Source: a virus
Virus record (IMG/VR): IMGVR_UViG_3300030012_000403
Span: 1 to 28,768 of that record
Direction: 5' to 3' (one strand)
DNA length: 28,768 nucleotides
This document shows positions 1 through 6,164 of this stretch, in pieces. The notes under the pieces were generated by a model. The model was not told the origin of the DNA. It made no database searches and saw only the letters and a program-made list of their open reading frames with translations. Each line of letters opens with the position of its first letter. The stretch's first letter is position 1. The position numbers were made by a program, and so were the translations under genes.

Positions 1-36
1 GTACTTATTGGCGAATCTGTCTGAACTGTAAGCCAT
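1..36 (-). CDS. Mu F-like minor head protein, 5' fragment (duplicate of gene at 27962-28702)
   Basis: The first 12 codons of the head gene are repeated here because the circular genome was opened inside it. The ATG at 36-34 overlaps the portal stop (TAA at 38-36) as TAATG, showing that portal and head gene are adjacent and coupled in the circular molecule. It is not a separate gene. Confidence 0.85.
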   Translation of the reverse strand, partial: MAYSSDRFANKY

Positions 37-102
37 TAGCTACCTAATATATCTCCTAATGATGGTGCTGGTGCTTCAGCTTCTGGTTGCATCTCTGCTA
101 CC
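1..102. repeat. Terminal direct repeat, left copy
   Basis: Positions 1-102 match 28667-28768 with one difference (C at 4, T at 28670); 5-102 is an exact 98-base match. This is the overlap expected where a circular or circularly permuted genome has been cut open. It covers the first codons of the Mu F-like head gene (ATG at 36-34) and the last codons of portal. The mismatch falls in the third base of Lys codon 11 of the head gene (AAG here, AAA at the right end) and is synonymous, so it may be strain variation. Confidence 0.95.
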
Positions 103-1331
103 ATCTCATCTATTTCTTCTTCAGTCATATCTGGATTATACTTTCTTAACCAGTCTTTTGGCTTAGATAAATCATTACCCCATTCCCAAGTCCATTGATC
201 TCGTTCTTCTTTAGCAGTCAATGGGAATCTAGGCTCTGAGAAATCAACACTAAACTCATCTGGAATGTTTATGCCATGCACTTCTAATATTCTTCTATCA
301 GTTTGAAATCTGCTATTCTCTGCACCTCTCCAGATCATTTGATAATCACCCATGACTGCTTCCGTTAAGTCTATCTCTGCCATCTTTAACGCTTCACCAC
401 TAACAAAAGACTCACGACCTACTGACCACTTGACCTTAAGGTTATTATTATAAGCTACTGAATCAACATAGAAACGAATTGAATCTATGTATTGTGATAA
501 GTTTCCACCTGGAGAAACAAAGTTAAATGAAGCTCCCTCTGGGAGAATCATTGGTTTGTCAACACCTAATGCAACTTGATTCATTTGATCCACTCCAGAT
601 ATTACTGGTTGGCCCAGAGCTTGTAATCTCATAGCCAATCCTAATTCAGTCATCAATAGATTAATCATTAGGTTAGCGTTTATAATATCTGTTGCTCCAT
701 TACGCATAAAGTCGGTTGTGTATGGGTGGCGATGGCAAATAGTAAAAGGTAAGATGCCATAAGGATTAACATTCTCCTCATTGACTGATTCAATATTTCC
801 ATTCTGATCTACAAGAAAATGCTCTGTTTCTGACCAATAAGAATAAACAACTTTATCATCTCTAGTCTGTCCATGATTGTAGATAGGGTAGATATAACCA
901 AATGGCTCTCTGCTTCTAGGCTCAAACAATGGTTCAAACTCTATTATCTGATCGTATTCAATCTTCTTTGTTTCTTCGTTATATCTGCTTTTAATTAGAT
1001 GCGAACCTAGTAGATACGTCAATCTTTCAGCAGTAAGCATAGATTGGTCTAAGTTAGTTACACTCTCAAGATACGATTCATTAGTTCTTGCTGGTGTATT
1101 CTTATAAGCAATAGCTCTTGCATTGATTAGCTTAGATGTAATATTCTGTACGATAAGTGGTACTTCTAAACTCTTAATTGGAAAATACTTGGTTAAATCA
1201 TTCTCCATTTGATGAGCCATACCTTCATAATAAGATAAGAATCTGTATCGATCCTCAACATTCTCATGGGTTATATCAGATAAGAATTCTTTTAACTTAC
1301 TTCTTACTAAATCTTTGTTATCTACTATCAT
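36..1331 (-). CDS. Phage portal protein
   Basis: At 431 residues this fits a portal protein, the dodecameric ring at the capsid vertex through which DNA is packaged and to which the tail joins. Support is its position directly after terL, its length, and a mixed helical sequence with an acidic Pro/Ala-rich tail (about residues 405-431), common in portals; no short catalytic motif is expected. It starts at ATG 1331, seven bases after the terL stop (1341-1339), behind a weak purine stretch (GGTGAAAG), so coupling to terL translation is likely. Its stop overlaps the ATG of the Mu F-like head gene through TAATG at the circular junction. Family assignment rests on order and overall resemblance. 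Confidence 0.85.
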   Translation of the reverse strand: MIVDNKDLVRSKLKEFLSDITHENVEDRYRFLSYYEGMAHQMENDLTKYFPIKSLEVPLIVQNITSKLINARAIAYKNTPARTNESYLESVTNLDQSMLTAERLTYLLGSHLIKSRYNEETKKIEYDQIIEFEPLFEPRSREPFGYIYPIYNHGQTRDDKVVYSYWSETEHFLVDQNGNIESVNEENVNPYGILPFTICHRHPYTTDFMRNGATDIINANLMINLLMTELGLAMRLQALGQPVISGVDQMNQVALGVDKPMILPEGASFNFVSPGGNLSQYIDSIRFYVDSVAYNNNLKVKWSVGRESFVSGEALKMAEIDLTEAVMGDYQMIWRGAENSRFQTDRRILEVHGINIPDEFSVDFSEPRFPLTAKEERDQWTWEWGNDLSKPKDWLRKYNPDMTEEEIDEMVAEMQPEAEAPAPSLGDILGS

Positions 1332-1338
1332 AGTTCTT

Positions 1339-2544
1339 TCACCATTGAATTGACGTTGCTATTCGTTGAACTATTGGCCATTTGTATTCAATCATATAAG
1401 TCGCAGCATCTAAGCTATGAGTTAATTCTATATTACTCTTATCAATGCCACCATTACGATCTCTCTGAACTTGCTCTAAATCTTTTATTAAATATTTACA
1501 CTTAGGATCAACAGTCATCTGAACCTTGCCAGTTGCATCCTTTAACTTTCTATTGAGTGCATTTAGTCTATCTCTATGCGATGGATGATTCTTCTTAGCA
1601 TAGACTGTATATCCATGATCCTTTATAATCTGATGATCTGAGCGATGTGAGGTTGTGCTTCTGGCTGAACCAGCAGGATCTGGATAAACTTCTTTCACAT
1701 CTTTCCATCTTTCTTTCATCTCTTTACAAAGCATCTCTGTATTAGAATTCTGTTGTCTTATCTCATCGTAATAATGAACAGTACCATTACCATATACACA
1801 AGCTAAGACTGCTGTATTGTAATCAACATTGTGGTCAATACCGATTATCTTATACATACTCAACTCATCTGCTACTTTAACATTCTGCTCTCTATCAAAA
1901 GCCCACGCTGCACGATTAGCAGCTGTTTCAAAACTTGCCATAAACTCTTGGCGATATGCTTTCTCATCAAGGTTTGATTTAGCAAGTTCTAATTCTTCTT
2001 CACTTACAAAGCCACCATCAACTGTTTTAAACTGCCAAGACTTCCAATCCTTATCATTGCCTTGACCTTTTATGAAGTAATCATAGAAGTTATTATTACT
2101 AAAACCATCTGGAGTTCCAATCATCATGGCTTCTCCATTGGTTGTTGTGAGCATAGGATATATCACTTCTTCAAACACTCCAGGCTTTTGATAGGCATAC
2201 TCATCCAGAACAACTCTGGAAAGTTCTGCACCTCTAAGGCTATCACTTGCATCTGATCCTTTAATAGCAATCGTAACACCTGACTGAGTACAACTCAGCT
2301 CCGTTTCGTTTATCTTCCATCCTCTGCCCCTCATAATCTGCTTTAGCATTGGCCATACTGTTATCTTGCCTTGCCGATAGGTCGGTGTTATATACCAACG
2401 ATTCTCTCCCTCCAACATTTGACCTTTTAAAAGGAACGCTAGGCCTAGTACCGACTTTCCGAACCTTCGCCCAGCTGTTATTACCTTGAAGCGATGCTTG
2501 TCTTGCAGTATCTCTTTTCTCTCTTTTGTTAGATAAATATCCAA
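1339..2544 (-). CDS. terL: Terminase large subunit
   Basis: ATP-driven packaging motor and nuclease of 401 residues. The ATPase half shows Walker A AGRRFGKS (residues 24-31), Walker B VVLDEY (111-116, with D114 and E115) and the coupling motif MMIGTPDG (140-147). The RNase H-like nuclease half has candidate metal-binding acids D237 (GIDHNVD), D289 (YPDPAG) and D379 (HSLDAATY). The start is TTG: an in-frame TAA lies immediately upstream and no ATG or GTG precedes Walker A, so TTG at 2544 is the only sensible start. It has no good ribosome site, so coupling to terS or low expression is likely. The gene follows a repeat-rich 72-base spacer after terS. Confidence 0.95.
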   Translation of the reverse strand: MDIYLTKERKEILQDKHRFKVITAGRRFGKSVLGLAFLLKGQMLEGENRWYITPTYRQGKITVWPMLKQIMRGRGWKINETELSCTQSGVTIAIKGSDASDSLRGAELSRVVLDEYAYQKPGVFEEVIYPMLTTTNGEAMMIGTPDGFSNNNFYDYFIKGQGNDKDWKSWQFKTVDGGFVSEEELELAKSNLDEKAYRQEFMASFETAANRAAWAFDREQNVKVADELSMYKIIGIDHNVDYNTAVLACVYGNGTVHYYDEIRQQNSNTEMLCKEMKERWKDVKEVYPDPAGSARSTTSHRSDHQIIKDHGYTVYAKKNHPSHRDRLNALNRKLKDATGKVQMTVDPKCKYLIKDLEQVQRDRNGGIDKSNIELTHSLDAATYMIEYKWPIVQRIATSIQW

Positions 2545-2616
2545 TTACTTTATCTTTATCCTTATCCATTATCTTTATCTTTATCTTTAGCCCCATACAA
2601 GGGGCATACAAGCCCC
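2543..2616 (-). pseudogene. Decayed copy of an internal segment of the replication initiator gene, in the terS-terL spacer
   Basis: Directly after the terS stop the DNA reads GCCCC-atacaa-GGGGC-atacaa-GCCCC (2590-2616, plus strand), then GATAAA-type repeats (about 2545-2589). The same layout occurs inside the initiator gene (6840-6915). One minus-strand frame here reads KGLVCPLYGAKDKDKDNG then stop; the initiator reads EGLTSPLQASKDKEKDNV. Matching protein sequence suggests a duplicated coding fragment. In RNA the three GC blocks allow two alternative hairpins (1:2 or 2:3), which could also affect terL translation. Confidence 0.55.
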
Positions 2617-2925
2617 TTACTTTTCATCAATTATATCATCACCAAAATCTAAAACTCTTAATGGTTTGAACTCTTCTGTTACGATATGCTCTTTGCTCTT
2701 TCCCTCTGTACGATCTAATACTTCTTTGATTGCACCCAGATCACCTCTCATACCCATTTGAATTAACTTTGCAAGTAGTGTTTCTTTTTGAGTCCTATCA
2801 TCAATCTCTGTATCTAATAACTTATTTAAAATATCTTTGGCTGCATTTCTTCTGCCATTAGGATTACCAGATTCACCCTTCTTCCATCTGTTACCAATCT
2901 TATTACCCTTTTCAAACTTAGCCAT
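2617..2925 (-). CDS. terS: Terminase small subunit (DUF5681-like)
   Basis: This 102-residue protein probably recognises phage DNA for packaging and loads TerL. Its basic N-terminus, KGNKIGNRWKKGESGNPNGR (about residues 6-25), is the signature of the DUF5681 type often found beside phage terminases. The rest is helical with an acidic end. It lies directly upstream of terL. The ATG at 2925 lacks a strong ribosome site; a repeated AAACGATAA precedes it, and the upstream gene ends 21 bases before. The small-subunit role is inferred from position and N-terminal signature. Confidence 0.75.
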   Translation of the reverse strand: MAKFEKGNKIGNRWKKGESGNPNGRRNAAKDILNKLLDTEIDDRTQKETLLAKLIQMGMRGDLGAIKEVLDRTEGKSKEHIVTEEFKPLRVLDFGDDIIDEK

Positions 2926-2946
2926 TATCGTTTGCTTATCGTTTGT

Positions 2947-3135
2947 TTATTCACTTTCAACTATCCCAACAACTACTGGCTTATCAATAATATCCATTAA
3001 ATTTTTTACTTTATCGCTATCAATCTCATATACATCAAACTCAATTCTCCAATTATGAGTTGATTTAAGATTCTTAATCCCAACAAGTTCACAATTCAAT
3101 GCAACTCCACTATCTTCTTTTGCGTTTCTTTGCAT
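2947..3135 (-). CDS. Small conserved-looking protein, unknown function
   Basis: The 62-residue product is not recognised. It looks like a small beta-rich domain (CELVGIKNL, then NWRIEFDVYEID) followed by a helix (KVKNLMDIID) and a strand (PVVVGIVE), so it is probably a compact folded protein. Its ATG (3135) lies within the end of the preceding zinc-finger gene (stop 3112-3110), a 26-base overlap, and it ends 21 bases before terS. It belongs to the run of tiny genes leading to the terminase. Confidence 0.65.
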   Translation of the reverse strand: MQRNAKEDSGVALNCELVGIKNLKSTHNWRIEFDVYEIDSDKVKNLMDIIDKPVVVGIVESE

Positions 3136-3232
3136 CTAAAGGACACTTTTCCATGTAAACAATTCTATTCTCTGGAGTAGAGAACCCACATCGCAAGAGC
3201 TTTTCTTTATCGTATCCACAAAAAGCACACAT
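3110..3232 (-). CDS. Tiny cysteine-rich, zinc-finger-like protein
   Basis: A 40-residue ORF starts MCAFCGYDKEK. Cysteines 2, 5, 15 and 30 could bind one zinc ion, and the end is strongly basic (DAKKRKRR), which suggests nucleic-acid binding. The ATG at 3232 follows an A-rich stretch with only a weak ribosome site. It overlaps the next gene by 26 bases in another frame. It fills what would otherwise be a gap in a continuous gene string; function is unknown. Confidence 0.6.
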   Translation of the reverse strand: MCAFCGYDKEKLLRCGFSTPENRIVYMEKCPLDAKKRKRR

Positions 3233-3262
3233 CTTTTTTTTAATAGAGCAAACCTCAAACAA

Positions 3263-3343
3263 CTACTTCTTTCTTCTTCCCATCTTCTTCTTCTTATTCT
3301 TCATCTTACCTTTACCTTTTTTCTTTCCGTAGTGATAGGGCAT
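3263..3343 (-). CDS. Very short, extremely basic protein
   Basis: This 26-residue ORF starts MPYHYGKKKGKGK and has lysine or arginine at more than half its positions. Its ATG (3343) shares a base with the upstream stop as TAATG, and AAGG lies about 11 bases upstream. Lysine-rich micro-proteins of this type with an MPYHYG-like start are, as far as I recall, common near terminase genes of uncultured marine phages. Nucleic-acid binding or a virion component are possible, but nothing shows function. Confidence 0.55.
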   Translation of the reverse strand: MPYHYGKKKGKGKMKNKKKKMGRRKK

Positions 3344-3519
3344 TACTTACCAACCTTTCTTTGAGCTATTTCGTGTGATTCTCCAAAACTCTTTCCACCT
3401 TTTAAATCTTTTACCATCTCCTCAAGATGTTTTTTACTATGATGGGGGGCATGAACCCTCATGGTTGCTTGATCCTCTTCTTTTAACTCAGATATATCTA
3501 CACCATTTACTTTTTCCAT
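3343..3519 (-). CDS. Small conserved-looking phage protein, unknown function
   Basis: The 58-residue product contains a His/Lys-rich core (RVHAPHHSKKHLEEM, about residues 21-35) and ends GKSFGESHEIAQRKVGK. This His-Lys-His core followed by a short amphipathic helix resembles small proteins I associate with marine phages, but no function is known to me. AGGA lies about eight bases before ATG 3519. Start and stop overlap the neighbouring genes by TAATG on both sides, arguing for translation in series. Confidence 0.7.
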   Translation of the reverse strand: MEKVNGVDISELKEEDQATMRVHAPHHSKKHLEEMVKDLKGGKSFGESHEIAQRKVGK

Positions 3520-3770
3520 TATCTTTTCCTTTTCATAGCTTTGCTTCTAATATCAGTATCGTGTTTTCTAGAACCTTTTAATATAGAATTCACCCTTGCC
3601 ATAGCCCATTGTGCCATACCAATTCCAGGCCTACTACCAGAAGTCCAGGCAGCTTGACCTCTACGATATACAGCAACAAGATCGGAATATGAAAATATTT
3701 TAGACTTTTTAGCCTTGTTTCGAAGTATTTTAATAGTTGCTGCGTTTAGTTTTTTTGCTTTTACTGCCAA
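3519..3770 (-). CDS. Conserved-looking phage protein with YRRGQAAW...MAQWAMARVNS core
   Basis: An 83-residue basic protein. Its centre (about residues 34-66) has a Trp/Gly-rich core, AVYRRGQAAWTSGSRPG, followed by MAQWAMARVNSIL, a pattern recurring in small phage proteins of unknown role. The start is TTG at 3770: an in-frame stop lies eight codons upstream with no ATG or GTG between, and a purine run (AAGAGAA) sits at ribosome-site distance. It overlaps the end of the preceding gene by 41 bases and ends with TAATG into the next. Confidence 0.7.
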   Translation of the reverse strand: MAVKAKKLNAATIKILRNKAKKSKIFSYSDLVAVYRRGQAAWTSGSRPGIGMAQWAMARVNSILKGSRKHDTDIRSKAMKRKR

Positions 3771-3936
3771 GTTTAATTCTCTTATCCATTAATGATTTAG
3801 GTATTCTCTTACCAGCTTTGTAGAGTTTATCCATCCTCTTGATCACTCTAGCTAATTCTGATCTCTTATTTCCTCGTACTCCAGATAAATATTTCTTAGC
3901 TAATCCACTCTTTTTATCTTTTGATACTCTACGCAT
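3730..3936 (-). CDS. Small highly basic phage protein, unknown function
   Basis: The 68-residue product is rich in Lys and Arg and probably all helical (AKKYLSGVRGNKRSELARVIKRMDKLYKAGKR region). Its ATG at 3936 lies eight bases inside the end of the preceding gene, with AAGGAG about 11 bases upstream. Its 3' part overlaps the TTG-started gene at 3519-3770. The charge suggests binding to nucleic acid or an acidic partner; nothing more specific is visible. Confidence 0.65.
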   Translation of the reverse strand: MRRVSKDKKSGLAKKYLSGVRGNKRSELARVIKRMDKLYKAGKRIPKSLMDKRIKLGSKSKKTKRSNY

Positions 3937-4261
3937 CTCTTTCTGATCTCCTTAAAATAGATTTGGCCCATGTTCGACCAGCATCTCCACCCCATAACTC
4001 CCATGCAACTTTACCTTTACTAGGATACCCTTTTTCTCCTCTACGGAATCCAGTAGCTTTCTTATCGACCTCGTGTCTTGCAAAGAAACTAACCATCCTT
4101 TTAATAGTATCTAAGCTCACAGCAGAGCCATTGGCTAATTGATTTGCTCTGGCAACACCAACAGCTGTACCTCCTTTTCGGCTCTTAGGAAGTGATCTAC
4201 GCATCTCAAGGGATCGCTTTGCAGCTTCTTGAACTGATTTAGGAGGTCTGAATGTTGCCAA
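3929..4261 (-). CDS. Conserved-looking phage protein with KGGTAVGVARANQLANG and WELWGGDAGR motifs
   Basis: A 110-residue protein with two well-marked blocks: KGGTAVGVARANQLANG then DTIKRMVSFFARHEVDKK (about residues 29-70), and VAWELWGGDAGRTWAKSIL (about 86-104). I associate this pair with phage proteins near the packaging genes, sometimes fused to larger proteins, but know no proven function. The start is TTG at 4261, directly after the upstream stop codon (TAA TTG), so translation should depend on re-initiation. ATG at codon 20 would remove the N-terminus and seems less likely. Confidence 0.7.
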   Translation of the reverse strand: MATFRPPKSVQEAAKRSLEMRRSLPKSRKGGTAVGVARANQLANGSAVSLDTIKRMVSFFARHEVDKKATGFRRGEKGYPSKGKVAWELWGGDAGRTWAKSILRRSERDA

Positions 4262-4411
4262 TTACTTATCTTTTTTTGCTGGTTTCTTCTTGATAGCTTT
4301 TCCATTTTCATCGCAAATAACACAACCATCTTTTTTATAGGCTGCATCTTGCTCTTTACTTGGATTAGCTTTACCAAAAACAGAACCATCTTTTCTTTTA
4401 TAATATACCAT
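4262..4411 (-). CDS. Tiny hypothetical protein
   Basis: A 49-residue ORF starting MVYYKRKDGSVFGK, with CVIC at about residues 31-34 and a Lys-rich tail. Its ATG (4411) overlaps the preceding stop by TAATG, and its own stop abuts the TTG start of the next gene. The single CxxC could be half of a zinc site or a redox pair. Function unknown. Confidence 0.6.
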   Translation of the reverse strand: MVYYKRKDGSVFGKANPSKEQDAAYKKDGCVICDENGKAIKKKPAKKDK

Positions 4412-4536
4412 TATTTTCTCTTGTTCTCTTTTTCTAAAAATCTTCGATATTGGTTAGAGGTTCTACCCTCTCTGTTGAGCTTCATATTTAATAAGCGTTT
4501 TGCTCTCTTACGTTGCTTTGCTTCTTTGTTAGGCAT
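4411..4536 (-). CDS. Tiny basic protein, unknown function
   Basis: This 41-residue ORF starts MPNKEAKQRKRAKRLL and contains NREGRTSNQYRRFLEKEN. It is probably one or two charged helices. Start and stop each overlap the neighbours by TAATG, so it sits in a chain of translationally coupled genes. The motif KLNREGRTSNQ resembles small marine phage proteins I have seen described only as hypothetical. Confidence 0.65.
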   Translation of the reverse strand: MPNKEAKQRKRAKRLLNMKLNREGRTSNQYRRFLEKENKRK

Positions 4537-4739
4537 TACCAACCATTATCAGCAGCTTCTTGCTCCATCTGCTTTTCCCAAATATCTCCACCAAACTTGA
4601 TTGCTGGTTTACCAATCAAGTATCGTGTTTCCTCGCTCCCACACTTTTCGCACTTAGTAACTTTAGGCTTTTTATTAACAAAATAAAAAACCTCTTGGAT
4701 GTGATCACATCTGAGGCATTTTACATCATGCAAAGGCAT
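4536..4739 (-). CDS. FmdB-type zinc ribbon protein
   Basis: A 67-residue protein matching the N-terminal zinc ribbon of the FmdB/putative regulatory protein family: MPLHDVKCLRCDHIQEVF with C8 and C11, then KCEKCGSEE with C30 and C33, followed by AIKFGGDIWEKQ. These four cysteines should bind one zinc ion. The role is unknown; regulation or structural stabilisation have been suggested for such ribbons. It is the first gene after a 63-base spacer with two hairpins and may lead the packaging/late gene series. Confidence 0.8.
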   Translation of the reverse strand: MPLHDVKCLRCDHIQEVFYFVNKKPKVTKCEKCGSEETRYLIGKPAIKFGGDIWEKQMEQEAADNGW

Positions 4740-4802
4740 TATTTTCTCTTTTTTCGTGCTTATTTATCATTACTAAATCACGAGTAAGGCATAAATGCCC
4801 CT
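4740..4802 (-). promoter_or_regulatory. Hairpin-containing spacer between early and packaging genes
   Basis: This gene-free spacer holds a short GC hairpin (GGCA-TAAA-TGCC, 4788-4799) right after the stop of the sigma-like gene. A longer inverted repeat follows: TCGTG (4754-4758) with CACGA (4779-4783), nesting ATTTA/TAAAT (4762-4766 / 4774-4778). No T-run follows on the minus strand, so neither is a normal terminator. An operator, processing site or late promoter region is possible; no convincing -35/-10 pair was found. Confidence 0.4.
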
Positions 4803-5129
4803 CTATATATAGGGAGGAATTAGAACTTTAGCATCCACCGAATCTTCTAAAACCCTATCACCACGAGATTTACAGCGATTCCAGGCTTTTCGCAAAGTGC
4901 TTTCATTCTTATTTAAGATTTCAGATATTTCTGGGAATGTATTTTTTCTAATTTGATAAAAGAAGTACACTTTTCTTTCCAGATCAGTCATATAATAAGC
5001 TAACATAAATCCAATATTTAGGAATTTAAGATTGTTAATAGCTTGATCTACTTCTTCTTGAAGTATATCTTCTTTTGTTTTGTCTGGCTTACCACACATA
5101 GGGCAAGGTAAATGGCTTGGTTCTGGCAT
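4803..5129 (-). CDS. Putative transcription regulator with sigma-region-4-like helix-turn-helix
   Basis: A 108-residue protein. The N-terminus has one CxxC (LPCPMCGKP, C9 and C12). Residues about 50-90 read ERKVYFFYQIRKNTFPEISE then ILNKNESTLRKAWNRCKSRG, the layout of sigma-70 region 4 or an ArpU-like helix-turn-helix, with the second helix likely contacting DNA. Such proteins often switch on late genes in phages, and this one is the last early gene before the packaging block. ATG 5129 follows AAGGAT at a normal distance. The regulatory role is inferred. Confidence 0.6.
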   Translation of the reverse strand: MPEPSHLPCPMCGKPDKTKEDILQEEVDQAINNLKFLNIGFMLAYYMTDLERKVYFFYQIRKNTFPEISEILNKNESTLRKAWNRCKSRGDRVLEDSVDAKVLIPPYI

Positions 5130-5140
5130 CGGATTATCCT

Positions 5141-5863
5141 TTAATAAAATCTTACTTTGTCATCTTTTGCTCTTTTATAATTATAAATTTGCTCTATCAT
5201 CTGTAAGTATAATTTTACATTAGTTGTATCTTGCAATTTATTAGATTGAAAAGATAATTTTTTTAAAAACTCTAAATGATTATATTGATCATTTCTAAAG
5301 AGTTTAAGCATAGCATAAATAAAAGCCCTTCTTTTGTATCCATCATAATAATCGCTAATCATTTGTAATTTTTCTGCTATTTTAACTGCAAGTTGGTAAT
5401 CATATATTTTAAAATTACCATTTCTAAAATCTTCAAAATTACTTCCACTTATCTTTAAACCACCTTTTAATATAGTTATTGTTTCATTGTGTCCAAATGC
5501 ATATTTACTCTTAAACTGTTTGTATATTAAATAATCTTTATATCCAAGCTCACAGTATCCGTTCATATATTCTTCAGCAGTCCAATTTTTAGAATTTGTA
5601 TTTAATCTATGTACTTCATCTAACCCAAGACCTTTAATTTTAATAAAATATATTGGTTTTTTTAATGATTTTGCAGATTCAAAACGATGCTGCCCATCGA
5701 TAATTTCATTTTTTTCATTTATAATTATTGGCACCTCTAAGTAATCTTCGCTTATAGATTTTTTTAATCGTGCAAGATGAGGTGGGTTAATATTCCTGTT
5801 ACCCTTTAAATGTTCAAAAATACTATAATCATTGGTTTTTAAAACTTGATTTATTGTTTGCAT
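5141..5863 (-). CDS. ParB/sulfiredoxin-fold protein
   Basis: A 240-residue protein whose first 90 residues have the ParB N-terminal fold: PPHLARLKKSI (about 27-37), VPIIINEKNEIIDGQHRFES (44-63, with the nucleotide-contacting DGQHR at 56-60) and LDEVHRLNTNSKNWTAEEY after it. The remainder is a helical domain without a clear ParB helix-turn-helix. Phage members of this fold have been linked to CTP or ATP binding, DNA binding or nuclease action; which applies here is unknown. The start is clear: AAGGAG six bases before ATG 5863. Confidence 0.75.
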   Translation of the reverse strand: MQTINQVLKTNDYSIFEHLKGNRNINPPHLARLKKSISEDYLEVPIIINEKNEIIDGQHRFESAKSLKKPIYFIKIKGLGLDEVHRLNTNSKNWTAEEYMNGYCELGYKDYLIYKQFKSKYAFGHNETITILKGGLKISGSNFEDFRNGNFKIYDYQLAVKIAEKLQMISDYYDGYKRRAFIYAMLKLFRNDQYNHLEFLKKLSFQSNKLQDTTNVKLYLQMIEQIYNYKRAKDDKVRFY

Positions 5864-5882
5864 TTTTTACTCCTTTATTTAA

Positions 5883-6164
5883 TTAAAATGGTAAATCTTT
5901 TGTATCCTTTTTATCGTATTGAGGATCATTAGTATCGTTGTAATCTTTTTTTGGCTTCCATTCGTCTCTATAAGCATAGTGAGTTATTCCAGTATCAGAT
6001 GGCTCTTTTCTTCTTGCTATGATAATATTTGCCCAGCCATTATCTTGCATTGTTCTTAACTCTTCAATAAAATCACTTACTTTTACGCTCAACCTTAATT
6101 GTGTTCCACCATTGTCGAATGTTTTTTCTTTAAAAATCATTCCATTAACGTATCTTTTTTCCAT
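5883..6164 (-). CDS. Putative single-stranded DNA-binding-type protein with acidic SSB-like tail
   Basis: A 93-residue protein with a short beta-rich body (GTQLRLSVKVSDFIEEL, WANIIIARRKEP) and a charged, disordered C-terminus ending KKDTKDLPF. An Asp-rich tail closed by a hydrophobic pair resembles the DDIPF-type tip by which SSB proteins recruit replication partners. The gene sits in the replication block between the ParB-fold gene and the loader candidate. No OB-fold signature is decisive and it is shorter than usual SSBs, so this is a working call. Confidence 0.45.
   Translation of the reverse strand: MEKRYVNGMIFKEKTFDNGGTQLRLSVKVSDFIEELRTMQDNGWANIIIARRKEPSDTGITHYAYRDEWKPKKDYNDTNDPQYDKKDTKDLPF

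Noticed and set aside
107-1300. Second intron or tRNA elsewhere in the genome
   Set aside because: Portal and the other long genes read through without breaks, and no cloverleaf or second group I core was noticed by eye; this was not an exhaustive search.
2261-2611. 116-codon frame overlapping terL in another frame
   Set aside because: It runs through the terS-terL repeat and the Walker A region of terL in a different phase; composition is a shadow of terL plus GATAAA repeats.
3240-3350. Low-complexity AAG/AAA repeat as a microsatellite
   Set aside because: It is explained by the lysine-rich 26-residue ORF with a TAATG-coupled start.
4135-4389. 84-codon minus-strand frame
   Set aside because: Shadow of the 49-residue gene (4262-4411) and the start of the gene at 3929-4261, which have coupled starts and sensible sequences.
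4754-4783. Terminator between the sigma-like and FmdB-like genes
   Set aside because: The hairpin is followed by A-rich, not U-rich, sequence on the transcribed strand.
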